Made by a program: the position numbers and the translations under genes
Notes under the pieces: generated by a model
Database searches by the model: none
Told to the model about the DNA's origin: nothing
What the model saw: only the letters and a program-made list of their open reading frames with translations
Assembly (NCBI RefSeq): GCF_016107705.1
Contig: NZ_JAEHGC010000003.1
Location: 434,001-498,000, forward strand
DNA length: 64,000 bases
Source: Neobacillus cucumis
GTDB lineage: Bacteria; Bacillota; Bacilli; Bacillales_B; DSM-18226
Reading direction: 5' to 3'
Shown here: positions 8,769 through 18,600 of the stretch, in pieces
Layout: each line of letters opens with the position of its first letter
Position numbering within the stretch: position 1 is the stretch's first letter

Positions 8769-10796
8769 ATGAACCATGACGGTATTTTTAAGGCGGTTTG
8801 CCCGCTTGATTGTCCGGATCAATGCGGTCTTCTTTTGCAAAAGGAAAATGGGAAAATTGTCAAGGTGGAGGGCGATCCAAATCATCCGGTAACTCAAGGT
8901 CATATTTGCAATAAGGTCCGGAATATGGCTGACCGGATCAATGATGAGAATCGCTTGAAATATCCATTAAAACGCACAGGTCCAAAGGGCAGTGGCCAAT
9001 TTGAGAGGATTTCTTGGGGGGAAGCGATTCAAACAATATCGGCCCATTGGAAAAACCTGATCCAAACCGACGGACCGGAAAGCATCCTCCCCTACAGTTT
9101 TTATGGGAATATGGGAAATCTCAGCGCAGAAGGCATGGACCGCCGCTTCTTCCACCGTCTGGGCGCTTCTCAGCTCGAACGATCAATCTGCTCCTCTGCG
9201 GGTTCGGCCGGCTATAAATATACGATGGGCGGCAGCTACGGCATTGATCCTGAAGACACCATCCATTCGAAACTGTTCATTTTTTGGGGCATCAATGCCG
9301 TCAGCACCAATATGCATCAGGTGGCGATTGCCCAAAAGGCCCGCAAACAAAACGGGGCGAAAATTGTCGTGATTGACGTTCACAAAAACCAGACTGGTAG
9401 ATTAGCAGATTGGTTTATTCCGATTTTACCGGGAACCGACAGCGCCCTCGCCCTTGGAATTATGCATATTTTATTTGCCGAAAACCTGGTCAACGAAGAC
9501 TTTTTACAAAAATACACCGTTGGATACAAAGAATTACGCCAACATGTCCTCCAATACAACCCGGACACTGTTTCAAGAATCACAGGTGTTCCTGTAGATG
9601 ATCTCTTTAATTTGGCGCGAATGTACGGAAAAACCTCGCCTTCTTTTATTCGAATTGGAAACGGTCCGCAGCACCATGACAATGGCGGAATGTTTGTCCG
9701 AACAGTTGCCTGTCTTCCCGCACTCACCGGCCAATGGCTTGTAAAAGGCGGCGGTGCCATAAAAGGAAATGGCGGCTACCTATCACATAACGAGCTTCGA
9801 TTACAGCGCCCAGATTTATTAAAAAATAAAAACACCCGCGTTATTAATATGAATCTGCTTGGGGAAGCATTGCTGACATTGGACCCGCCTGTGAAATCCC
9901 TTTATGTGTATGGTTCAAATCCGGCTGTGGTGGCGCCAAATGGCAATAAGGTCCGCGAAGGCTTGGCACAGGAAGACTTATTTACGGTTGTCCATGATTT
10001 ATTTTTAACCGATACGGCCAAGTATGCTGATATCATTTTGCCAGCGACATCATCCTTTGAAAATACGGATTTTTACACTTCCTACTGGCATCACTATATC
10101 CAGCTTCAGCAGCCCGTCATCGAGCCATACTATGAGTCAAAATCGAATGTTGAGGTTTTCCGGCTGCTGGCCGAAGCGATGGGTTTTGATGAACCTGTTT
10201 TTAGACAATCACAAGCAGAAATGATTGCCGAAGCATTAGATCATCCGAGAAATCCTTATTTGGAAGGCATTGATTTTGCGGGGCTGGGGGAACATCATTA
10301 TCTGAAAGCCAAGGTAAAACCGCTGTTCCCTGGAAAGCTTCCAACACAAAGCGGAAAAATTGAGCTTTACTCAGAAAAAATGAAGGAGGATGGGCATCCG
10401 CCATTGCCAACCTATGTACCTTTACCAGAGAACGGGGATTTCCACTATTCCTTTGTTCCGGCACCAAACCATAATTTCTTAAACTCTACTTTTTCAAACA
10501 ATCAAAAGCACACCACACTTGAAAAAGAACCGCGTCTGCATATGAATATTCGCGATGCAGTTAAGGAAGGAATTGAGGACGGTACCCAGGTCCGCATCTG
10601 GAACCACCGCGGCGAATGCGTACTAAAAGTAAGTATCGGCGAAAACCTCCTCCCGGGAGTCCTCGTCACCCAAGGCCTCTGGGCAGACCAACAAGGCACC
10701 ATGCAGCTTGTGAACTCCCTAACACCGGACCGAATCGCCGACATGGGCGGCGGCGCCACCTTCTTTTCCGGCAGAGTAAATGTAGAAAAAATCTAA
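8769..10796 (+). CDS. Molybdopterin-dependent oxidoreductase, YoaE-like
   Basis: The 675-residue protein has an N-terminal [4Fe-4S] motif: Cys11, Cys15, Cys19 and Cys47 (CPLDCPDQC and GHICNK). MopB domains follow (FWGINAVSTN and YVYGSNPAVV are cofactor-binding signatures), with a C-terminal molybdopterin dinucleotide-binding barrel (VRIWNHRGE, DRIADMGGG). It belongs to the DMSO reductase/formate dehydrogenase-like superfamily and resembles B. subtilis YoaE. It has no signal peptide, so it is cytoplasmic. No electron-transfer subunit is adjacent. The physiological substrate is unknown. AAGGGGG precedes the ATG. Confidence 0.85.
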   Translation: MNHDGIFKAVCPLDCPDQCGLLLQKENGKIVKVEGDPNHPVTQGHICNKVRNMADRINDENRLKYPLKRTGPKGSGQFERISWGEAIQTISAHWKNLIQTDGPESILPYSFYGNMGNLSAEGMDRRFFHRLGASQLERSICSSAGSAGYKYTMGGSYGIDPEDTIHSKLFIFWGINAVSTNMHQVAIAQKARKQNGAKIVVIDVHKNQTGRLADWFIPILPGTDSALALGIMHILFAENLVNEDFLQKYTVGYKELRQHVLQYNPDTVSRITGVPVDDLFNLARMYGKTSPSFIRIGNGPQHHDNGGMFVRTVACLPALTGQWLVKGGGAIKGNGGYLSHNELRLQRPDLLKNKNTRVINMNLLGEALLTLDPPVKSLYVYGSNPAVVAPNGNKVREGLAQEDLFTVVHDLFLTDTAKYADIILPATSSFENTDFYTSYWHHYIQLQQPVIEPYYESKSNVEVFRLLAEAMGFDEPVFRQSQAEMIAEALDHPRNPYLEGIDFAGLGEHHYLKAKVKPLFPGKLPTQSGKIELYSEKMKEDGHPPLPTYVPLPENGDFHYSFVPAPNHNFLNSTFSNNQKHTTLEKEPRLHMNIRDAVKEGIEDGTQVRIWNHRGECVLKVSIGENLLPGVLVTQGLWADQQGTMQLVNSLTPDRIADMGGGATFFSGRVNVEKI

Positions 10797-10841
10797 TCGA
10801 CAAAATTCGGGTGGCGCCTGTCACCACCCGAATTTTGTCGA
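10797..10841. terminator. Full-length dispersed palindrome acting as terminator after the molybdoenzyme
   Basis: TCGACAAAATTCGGGTGG pairs with its complement across a CGCCTGT-type loop, immediately after the stop codon. Same family as 15561-15603 and 27538-27580. Symmetrical, so it could act in both directions. Confidence 0.7.
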
Positions 10842-10993
10842 ACCATACCTCCCCCATTCAAATCTCTTCAATCTTCTACATTTTTCCTGGAGATGCTACG
10901 AATAAATTGTCTGAATATTTGTTATTATATTGGGTTACTCTCTGTTTCTAGGTTCGTTACAATTATAGTAATAAAGGAAATGGAGGGGTGGCT

Positions 10994-11758
10994 TTGAAAT
11001 CTCTTTTGAAATTAACGATTCTGCTTTCTCTACTAGTTGGGATCTTCCTTCCATTTAATATCCCTGCACAGGCGGTTACCAAGTCCAAGTCCAAGTCTAA
11101 GTTAACCGCGACCGTAACGACAAGTATATTAAATGTAAGAGAAAAACCTAGTCTCAGTGCAAAAAAGTTAGGTACCTTGAAAAAAGGCACCAAGGTCACC
11201 GTCTATTCTAAAACGAAATCCAAAAAGTGGTCTGAAATTCGCTACAAATCAAAAAAGGCTTATGTTTATACGAAGTATTTGAAATTCACAGCAGGAAAAC
11301 GCGCAAGCTATCTTCTAGACAAAAACAAGATTTATACCTATACAAGCAAAGACGGAACCTACCAATTGATCCCCACTGGGAAAAAATATAACCAAATCTG
11401 GGACAGATGGTACTATTCATCCAAGGTATCTGGGAAACAACTGTTCATTGTTAGCGAAAACAATAAAGGCCTCTACACGGGCTATATTGATTCCGAATAC
11501 TATATCGATATCAAATACCCGGCAAAAGTGGGCCAATCATGGGATGTCGGTTATGAAGGTGAAGGCAAGGCACGGATTACCTCCATCACGAAAACCGTCA
11601 AAACCCCGGCCGGCACCTTTAAAAATTGCGTCGTGGTAAAAGAAGATTCCGGCTATACCACCTATTTCGCCAAAAACATCGGGCTTGTAAAAGCAACCAA
11701 TAACGGGAAAACTGTCACAATCTTAAAAGATTTAAAGAAAAAATCACCGGCCAACTAG
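10994..11758 (+). CDS. Secreted bacterial SH3-domain protein
   Basis: TTG 10994 is chosen because GGAGG at 10982-10986 is 7 bases upstream. The alternative GTG at 10988 is too close. The product has 254 residues starting MKSLLKLTILLSLL, a signal peptide cut near PAQA. An SH3b domain spans about residues 38-96 (TSILNVREKPSLSAKKLGTL, then WSEIRYKSKKAYVYTKYL). The remaining about 150 residues form a soluble beta-rich domain (VGQSWDVGYEGEG, TPAGTFKNCVVVKE) like those in extracellular Bacillus proteins of unknown function. Probably wall-associated. Specific role unknown. Confidence 0.75.
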   Translation: MKSLLKLTILLSLLVGIFLPFNIPAQAVTKSKSKSKLTATVTTSILNVREKPSLSAKKLGTLKKGTKVTVYSKTKSKKWSEIRYKSKKAYVYTKYLKFTAGKRASYLLDKNKIYTYTSKDGTYQLIPTGKKYNQIWDRWYYSSKVSGKQLFIVSENNKGLYTGYIDSEYYIDIKYPAKVGQSWDVGYEGEGKARITSITKTVKTPAGTFKNCVVVKEDSGYTTYFAKNIGLVKATNNGKTVTILKDLKKKSPAN

Positions 11759-11772
11759 GCAGGTGATTTTTT
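11738..11772 (+). terminator. Terminator overlapping the stop of the SH3 gene
   Basis: AAAAAATCACC pairs with GGTGATTTTTT. The stop codon lies in the loop. Its symmetry also suits the convergent regulator gene ending at 11785. Confidence 0.75.
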
Positions 11773-11784
11773 CACGTAAAAGCA

Positions 11785-12336
11785 CTATCTCTTCTTCGGT
11801 ATAAACTCAAATATCTTCTCAGACTCAAAACTATCCACTAACCGGTTCAACCAGTCATAATATTCAAGCGCATCGGTAAGTTTATCAATATCCAGCCGGG
11901 CCTTCTCTTTCGTCAGCACCTCGACACCTTCATCCTCTAAAAGCGACCGAAGCTCCCGAAGTGATTTTTCCATAGCCGAAACATTGATTGAAATCCCGGC
12001 TCTCCACTTAACCGTAAAAAAGTCAATAAAGGTTTGATACCAATCCGGCTCAGCCTGATAAAGATCCTTCCTGACTCCTTTGCGCCAAACCTTCCCGACC
12101 ATCTTCAACTCTAAAAGACTTCGAACGGATGTGCTCATACTCGTTTTGCTCATCCCGAGTTCTTCCTTCATTTCATCTAATGTCAAGGGGCCTTCCTGAA
12201 AATACAACGCCCCGTATAAACGTCCAACGGATTCTGTAACCCCATATAAATTCATATTTTGAGAAATCGCCTCTATTACCCGTTCACGGGCATGCTCAAG
12301 CTTTTGTTCTCCATCCATGATCCATTTCACACTCAC
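11785..12336 (-). CDS. GbsR/MarR-family transcriptional regulator, probable repressor of opuA
   Basis: The 183-residue protein has a MarR-like winged helix (SVGRLYGALYFQ, LTLDEMKEELGMSKTSMSTS) and a C-terminal helical dimerisation region. This matches the GbsR/OpcR/OpuAR group that controls betaine synthesis and uptake genes. It is divergent from opuAA. The annotated start is GTG 12336; an in-frame ATG at 12318 (MDGEQKLEH) is a possible alternative. A partial ACTTTACAA motif overlaps the GTG region, which fits autoregulation. The effector (choline or betaine in relatives) is not visible here. Confidence 0.8.
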   Translation of the reverse strand: MSVKWIMDGEQKLEHARERVIEAISQNMNLYGVTESVGRLYGALYFQEGPLTLDEMKEELGMSKTSMSTSVRSLLELKMVGKVWRKGVRKDLYQAEPDWYQTFIDFFTVKWRAGISINVSAMEKSLRELRSLLEDEGVEVLTKEKARLDIDKLTDALEYYDWLNRLVDSFESEKIFEFIPKKR

Positions 12337-12457
12337 TTTACAATCGTGTCCTTTATAAGATTATCATGAAAAATTGAAAAGTAAAGGAGCCACTTTGGGA
12401 GGATCCGGGAGCATTTCGGAGGAATTGTAAGAATAATGCGAGTACACTTTGTAAAGT
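12335..12457. promoter_or_regulatory. Candidate GbsR-type operator pair between the regulator and opuA
   Basis: ACTTTGTAAAGT at 12446-12457 is a perfect palindrome with 5-base arms and a 2-base centre. A related ACTTTACAATCG lies at 12335-12346, at the regulator's start codon. Both are inferred operators; the motif was not compared with known sites. Confidence 0.4.
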
Positions 12458-12502
12458 TTTTTCTGTACGTTCTTTATGAACGGATTTGGCCAAATACCAA
12501 CA

Positions 12503-12532
12503 TTGCCCAATAAATCCAAAATAACCTACAAT
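12503..12532 (+). promoter_or_regulatory. Predicted sigma-A promoter of opuA
   Basis: TTGCCC (12503-12508), 18-bp spacer, TACAAT (12527-12532), 34 bases before the opuAA start. The palindrome at 12446 lies upstream of the -35. Confidence 0.5.
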
Positions 12533-12566
12533 AGGATAGTCAGTTGGAATAAATCGAGGTGAATCT

Positions 12567-13814
12567 ATGAATAACCATTATAAAATCCAAGTCCGTAATG
12601 TTACAAAGGTCTTTGGAAAATCAAAAATGGCCCTTCAGCTTTTAAAAGAAGGGGAAACAAAACAAAGCATTTTAAAGAAAACGGGATCAACAGTTGGTGT
12701 TAACCAAGCAAATTTCGAAGTAGAACCTGGTGAAATTTTTGTCATCATGGGTTTATCCGGAAGCGGTAAATCGACATTGGTGCGATTGATCAATCGCTTG
12801 ATTGAGCCTACATCCGGGGAAGTCCTGATTGATGGGAAAGATATTGTAAAAATGAACAAAGAACAGCTTCGGGACGTGCGCCGTAAGAAAATCAGTATGG
12901 TCTTCCAGAAATTTGCACTCCTTCCCCACCGCACAGTTTTAGAAAATACCGAATATGGGCTGGAGGTCCAGGGTGTTGCAAAAGAAATCCGCAAAGAAAA
13001 AGCGCTGGAAGCCTTAAAGCTTGTTGGACTTGAGGGATACGAAAACCAGTACCCAAAACAGCTGAGCGGCGGAATGCAGCAACGGGTTGGATTGGCCCGG
13101 GCCCTTGCCAATGATGCCGATATCCTGCTAATGGACGAAGCCTTTAGTGCACTCGATCCCTTAATTCGCAAAGATATGCAAGATGAGCTGCTCGAGCTAC
13201 AGTCAACGATGAAAAAAACAATTGTGTTTATAACTCACGATCTTGACGAAGCGCTCCGAATCGGTGACCGTATTGCCTTGATGAAGGATGGTTCCATCGT
13301 TCAGATTGGAACACCTGAGGAGATCCTTATTAACCCATCAAACGACTATGTTGAGAGATTCGTAGAGGATGTGGACCTATCCAAAGTATTGACAGCCGGT
13401 CATGTCATGAAACGTGCCGAGTCTATTTCGATTGAGAAAGGTCCGAGAGTTGCCCTACAGATGATGAGGGAACTAGGAATTTCGAGTATTTATGTCGTGG
13501 ATAAAAAGAAAACTCTACTCGGAGCGATCACTGCCTCTGATGCAAAAAACGCGCTTGAACATGGCCTCTTAGTCCGGGAAATTTTACAAACGGATATTTC
13601 CACTGTTGCGCCCGATACTTTATTAACCGATTTATTTGAAAAAGTCTCGACTGCGTCAATTCCGGTAGCAGTTGTCGACGAAAACAAGCGCTTAAGTGGG
13701 ATTCTTGTCAGAGGGGCCGTCATTGCTGCGCTGGCGGGCAACAATGACACAATTAATCAATTAGAAACCGCAAAATCCGAAGTCGCAGCCGTTCAAGAAA
13801 GTAGGGGTGAATAA
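12567..13814 (+). CDS. opuAA: Glycine betaine ABC transporter ATP-binding protein OpuAA
   Basis: The 415-residue ATPase has Walker A GLSGSGKST (62-70), signature LSGGMQQR, Walker B ILLMDEAF and an H-loop VFITHD. A C-terminal CBS-domain pair (about 280-395; AGHVMKRAESISIEK, VDENKRLSGILVRG) senses ionic strength in characterised OpuA/ProV systems. It energises osmoprotectant uptake at the membrane. It is the first gene of opuAA-AB-AC: the stop is followed after 3 bases by opuAB. GAGGTG precedes the ATG. Confidence 0.95.
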   Translation: MNNHYKIQVRNVTKVFGKSKMALQLLKEGETKQSILKKTGSTVGVNQANFEVEPGEIFVIMGLSGSGKSTLVRLINRLIEPTSGEVLIDGKDIVKMNKEQLRDVRRKKISMVFQKFALLPHRTVLENTEYGLEVQGVAKEIRKEKALEALKLVGLEGYENQYPKQLSGGMQQRVGLARALANDADILLMDEAFSALDPLIRKDMQDELLELQSTMKKTIVFITHDLDEALRIGDRIALMKDGSIVQIGTPEEILINPSNDYVERFVEDVDLSKVLTAGHVMKRAESISIEKGPRVALQMMRELGISSIYVVDKKKTLLGAITASDAKNALEHGLLVREILQTDISTVAPDTLLTDLFEKVSTASIPVAVVDENKRLSGILVRGAVIAALAGNNDTINQLETAKSEVAAVQESRGE

Positions 13815-13817
13815 ACG

Positions 13818-15555
<1,738 letters not shown>

Positions 15556-15560
15556 ACATT

Positions 15561-15603
15561 CGACAAAAAACGGGTGGTGCCTGTCACCACCCGTTTTTTG
15601 TCG
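15561..15603. terminator. Terminator of opuA, full dispersed palindrome
   Basis: A 19-bp perfect stem (15561-15579 with 15585-15603) with the loop CCTGT. Member of the GGTGMCWGGCACC repeat family, with arms CGACAAAAAACGGGTGGTG. Confidence 0.8.
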
Positions 15604-15639
15604 ATATTTAATAATAGGGTAAAATATCACAAATCCCAT

Positions 15640-15666
15640 ACCATCTTCGTTTAATTGCATATTATA
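15640..15666 (+). promoter_or_regulatory. Possible sporulation-type (sigma-K/E-like) promoter of the repeat protein gene
   Basis: CATATTATA (15658-15666) fits the CATAnnnTA -10 pattern of mother-cell sigma factors, and an AC dinucleotide sits 16 bases upstream (15640-15641). No good sigma-A -35/-10 pair was seen in this gap. The -35 pattern is short and degenerate, so this is suggestive only. Confidence 0.3.
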
Positions 15667-15698
15667 AACTTGAATTTTATAGTAATGGAGCGTGGAAA

Positions 15699-18600
15699 AT
15701 GGGCCCTAAAGATAAGGATAAGTTCCGGAAAATATTACGTCTTTTAGAGGAAATATGGGAGGAAATTCACAATCCAAAACATGGTCTTAAGGAAATTAAG
15801 TGTGAAATCAGATGCATTGAAAAAATGCTTAAGAATCCATCGTTTGGGTTAAAAGAAATCAAATCTGAAATCAGATTGATTGAAAGCTTACTTCAGAATC
15901 CTTCCTTTGGTTTGGAAGAGATTAAGTCAGAAATAAGACTGATTGAAAGTACTCTTCAGAATTTTTCAACCGGCTTGATTGTCAGCATTTTAAACAACCC
16001 TTCTTTTGGTTTGCAAGAAATTAAATCCGAAGTCGCTGCCATTGAAAGTGCCATCTTCAATCCTTCTTTCGGGTTACAGGAAATCAAGTCTGAGGTAGCC
16101 AACATTGAAAACATTCTTCAGAATTTTTCAACCGGCTTGATTGTCAGCATTTTAAACAACCCTTCCTTTGGGTTGCAAGAGATTAAATCTGAAGTTGCCG
16201 CGATTGAAAGTGCCATCTTCAATCCTTCCTTCGGGTTACAGGAAATTAAGTCCGAGGTTGCCAACATTGAAAGTGTTCTTCAGAATTTTTCAACCGGCTT
16301 GATTGTCAGCATTTTAAACAACCCTTCCTTTGGGTTGCAAGAGATTAAATCCGAGGTCGCTGCGATTGAAAGTGCCATTTTCAATCCTTCCTTCGGTCTA
16401 GAGGAAATCAAATCCGAAGTCGCTGCCATCGAAAGTGCCATCTTTAACCCATCCTTCGGGTTAGAAGAAATCAAGTCCGAAGTCGCTGCCATTGAAAGTG
16501 CCATTTTCAATCCTTCCTTCGGTCTAGAAGAAATTAAATCCGAAGTCGCCGCGATTGAAAGTGCCATTTTCAATCCTTCCTTCGGTCTAGAGGAAATCAA
16601 ATCTGAAGTGGCCGCGATTGAAAGTGCCATTTTCAATCCTTCCTTTGGCTTAGAAGAAATTAAATCCGAAGTCGCCGCCATTGAAAGTGCCATCTTCAAC
16701 CCATCCTTTGGATTAGAAGAAATCAAATCTGAAGTTGCTGCGATCGAAAGTGCCATCTTCAATCCTTCCTTCGGCTTAGAAGAAATCAAATCTGAAGTTG
16801 CTGCGATCGAAAGTGCTATCTTCAACCCATCCTTTGGATTAGAAGAAATTAAATCCGAAGTCGCCGCCATTGAAAGTGCTATCTTCAACCCATCGTTTGG
16901 CTTAGAAGAAATCAAATCTGAAGTCGCCGCTATTGAAAGTGCCATCTTCAACCCATCTTTTGGATTAGAAGAAATCAAATCCGAAGTCGCTGCCATTGAA
17001 AGTGCTATCTTTAATCCTTCCTTCGGTCTAGAGGAAATCAAATCTGAAGTTGCTGCGATCGAAAGTGCCATCTTCAATCCTTCCTTCGGTCTTGAGGAAA
17101 TTAAATCCGAAGTCGCCGCGATCGAAAGTGCCATCTTCAACCCATCTTTTGGATTAGAAGAAATCAAATCTGAAGTTGCTGCCATTGAAAGTGCCATTTT
17201 CAATCCTTCCTTTGGATTAGAGGAAATCAAATCTGAAGTTGCTGCGATCGAAAGTGCCATCTTCAACCCATCTTTTGGATTAGAAGAAATCAAATCTGAA
17301 GTCGCCGCCATTGAAAGTGCTATCTTCAATCCATCGTTTGGCTTAGAAGAAATCAAATCTGAAGTTGCTGCGATCGAAAGTGCCATCTTCAACCCTTCTT
17401 TTGGATTAGAAGAAATTAAATCTGAAGTTGCTGCGATTGAAAGTGCCATCTTCAACCCATCTTTTGGATTAGAAGAAATTAAATCCGAAGTCGCCGCGAT
17501 CGAAAGTGCTATCTTTAATCCTTCCTTTGGTTTAGAGGAAATTAAGTCTGAAGTTGCTGCCATCGAAAGTGCCATCTTCAACCCTTCTTTTGGATTAGAA
17601 GAAATTAAATCTGAAGTTGCCGCCATTGAAAGTGCCATCTTCAACCCATCTTTTGGATTAGAAGAAATCAAATCTGAAGTTGCTGCGATCGAAAGTGCCA
17701 TCTTCAACCCTTCCTTTGGTTTAGAGGAAATTAAGTCTGAAGTTGCTGCGATCGAAAGTGCCATCTTCAACCCATCTTTTGGATTAGAAGAAATCAAATC
17801 TGAAGTTGCTGCGATTGAAAGTGCCATCTTCAACCCATCTTTTGGATTAGAGGAAATCAAATCTGAAGTCGCCGCTATCGAAAGTGCCATCTTCAACCCA
17901 TCCTTTGGCTTAGAAGAAATCAAATCTGAAGTTGCTGCGATCGAAAGTGCCATCTTCAACCCATCCTTTGGCTTAGAAGAAATCAAATCTGAAGTCGCTG
18001 CGATTGAGAGTGCTATCTTTAATCCTTCCTTTGGCTTAGAGGAAATCAAGTCTGAAGTGGCCAACATTGAAAGCATTGTTTCCAATCTCTCACTCGGCGT
18101 GATTGTGAGTATCTTAAACAATCCGTCATTCGGATTAGAGGAAATTAAATCTGAAGTCGCCGCTATCGAAAGTGCTATCTTCAACCCATCGTTTGGTCTT
18201 GAGGAAATTAAGTCTGAAGTTGCCGCTATCGAAAGTGCTATCTTCAACCCATCCTTTGGATTGGAAGAAATCAAATCTGAAGTCGCTGCGATTGAGAGTG
18301 CTATCTTTAATCCTTCCTTTGGCTTAGAGGAAATCAAGTCTGAAGTGGCCAACATTGAAAGCATTGTTTCCAATCTCTCACTCGGCGTGATTGTGAGTAT
18401 CTTAAACAATCCGTCATTCGGATTAGAGGAAATTAAATCTGAAGTCGCCGCGATCGAAAGTGCTATCTTCAACCCATCGTTTGGTCTTGAGGAAATTAAG
18501 TCTGAAGTTGCCGCAATCGAAAGTGCTATCTTCAACCCATCCTTTGGATTAGAGGAAATTAAGTCTGAAGTGGCTGCCATCGAAAGTGCCATCTTCAATC

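Noticed and set aside
10616..10951. 111-codon plus-strand frame at the end of the molybdoenzyme gene
   Set aside because: Out-of-frame shadow that continues through a terminator palindrome; no coding features.
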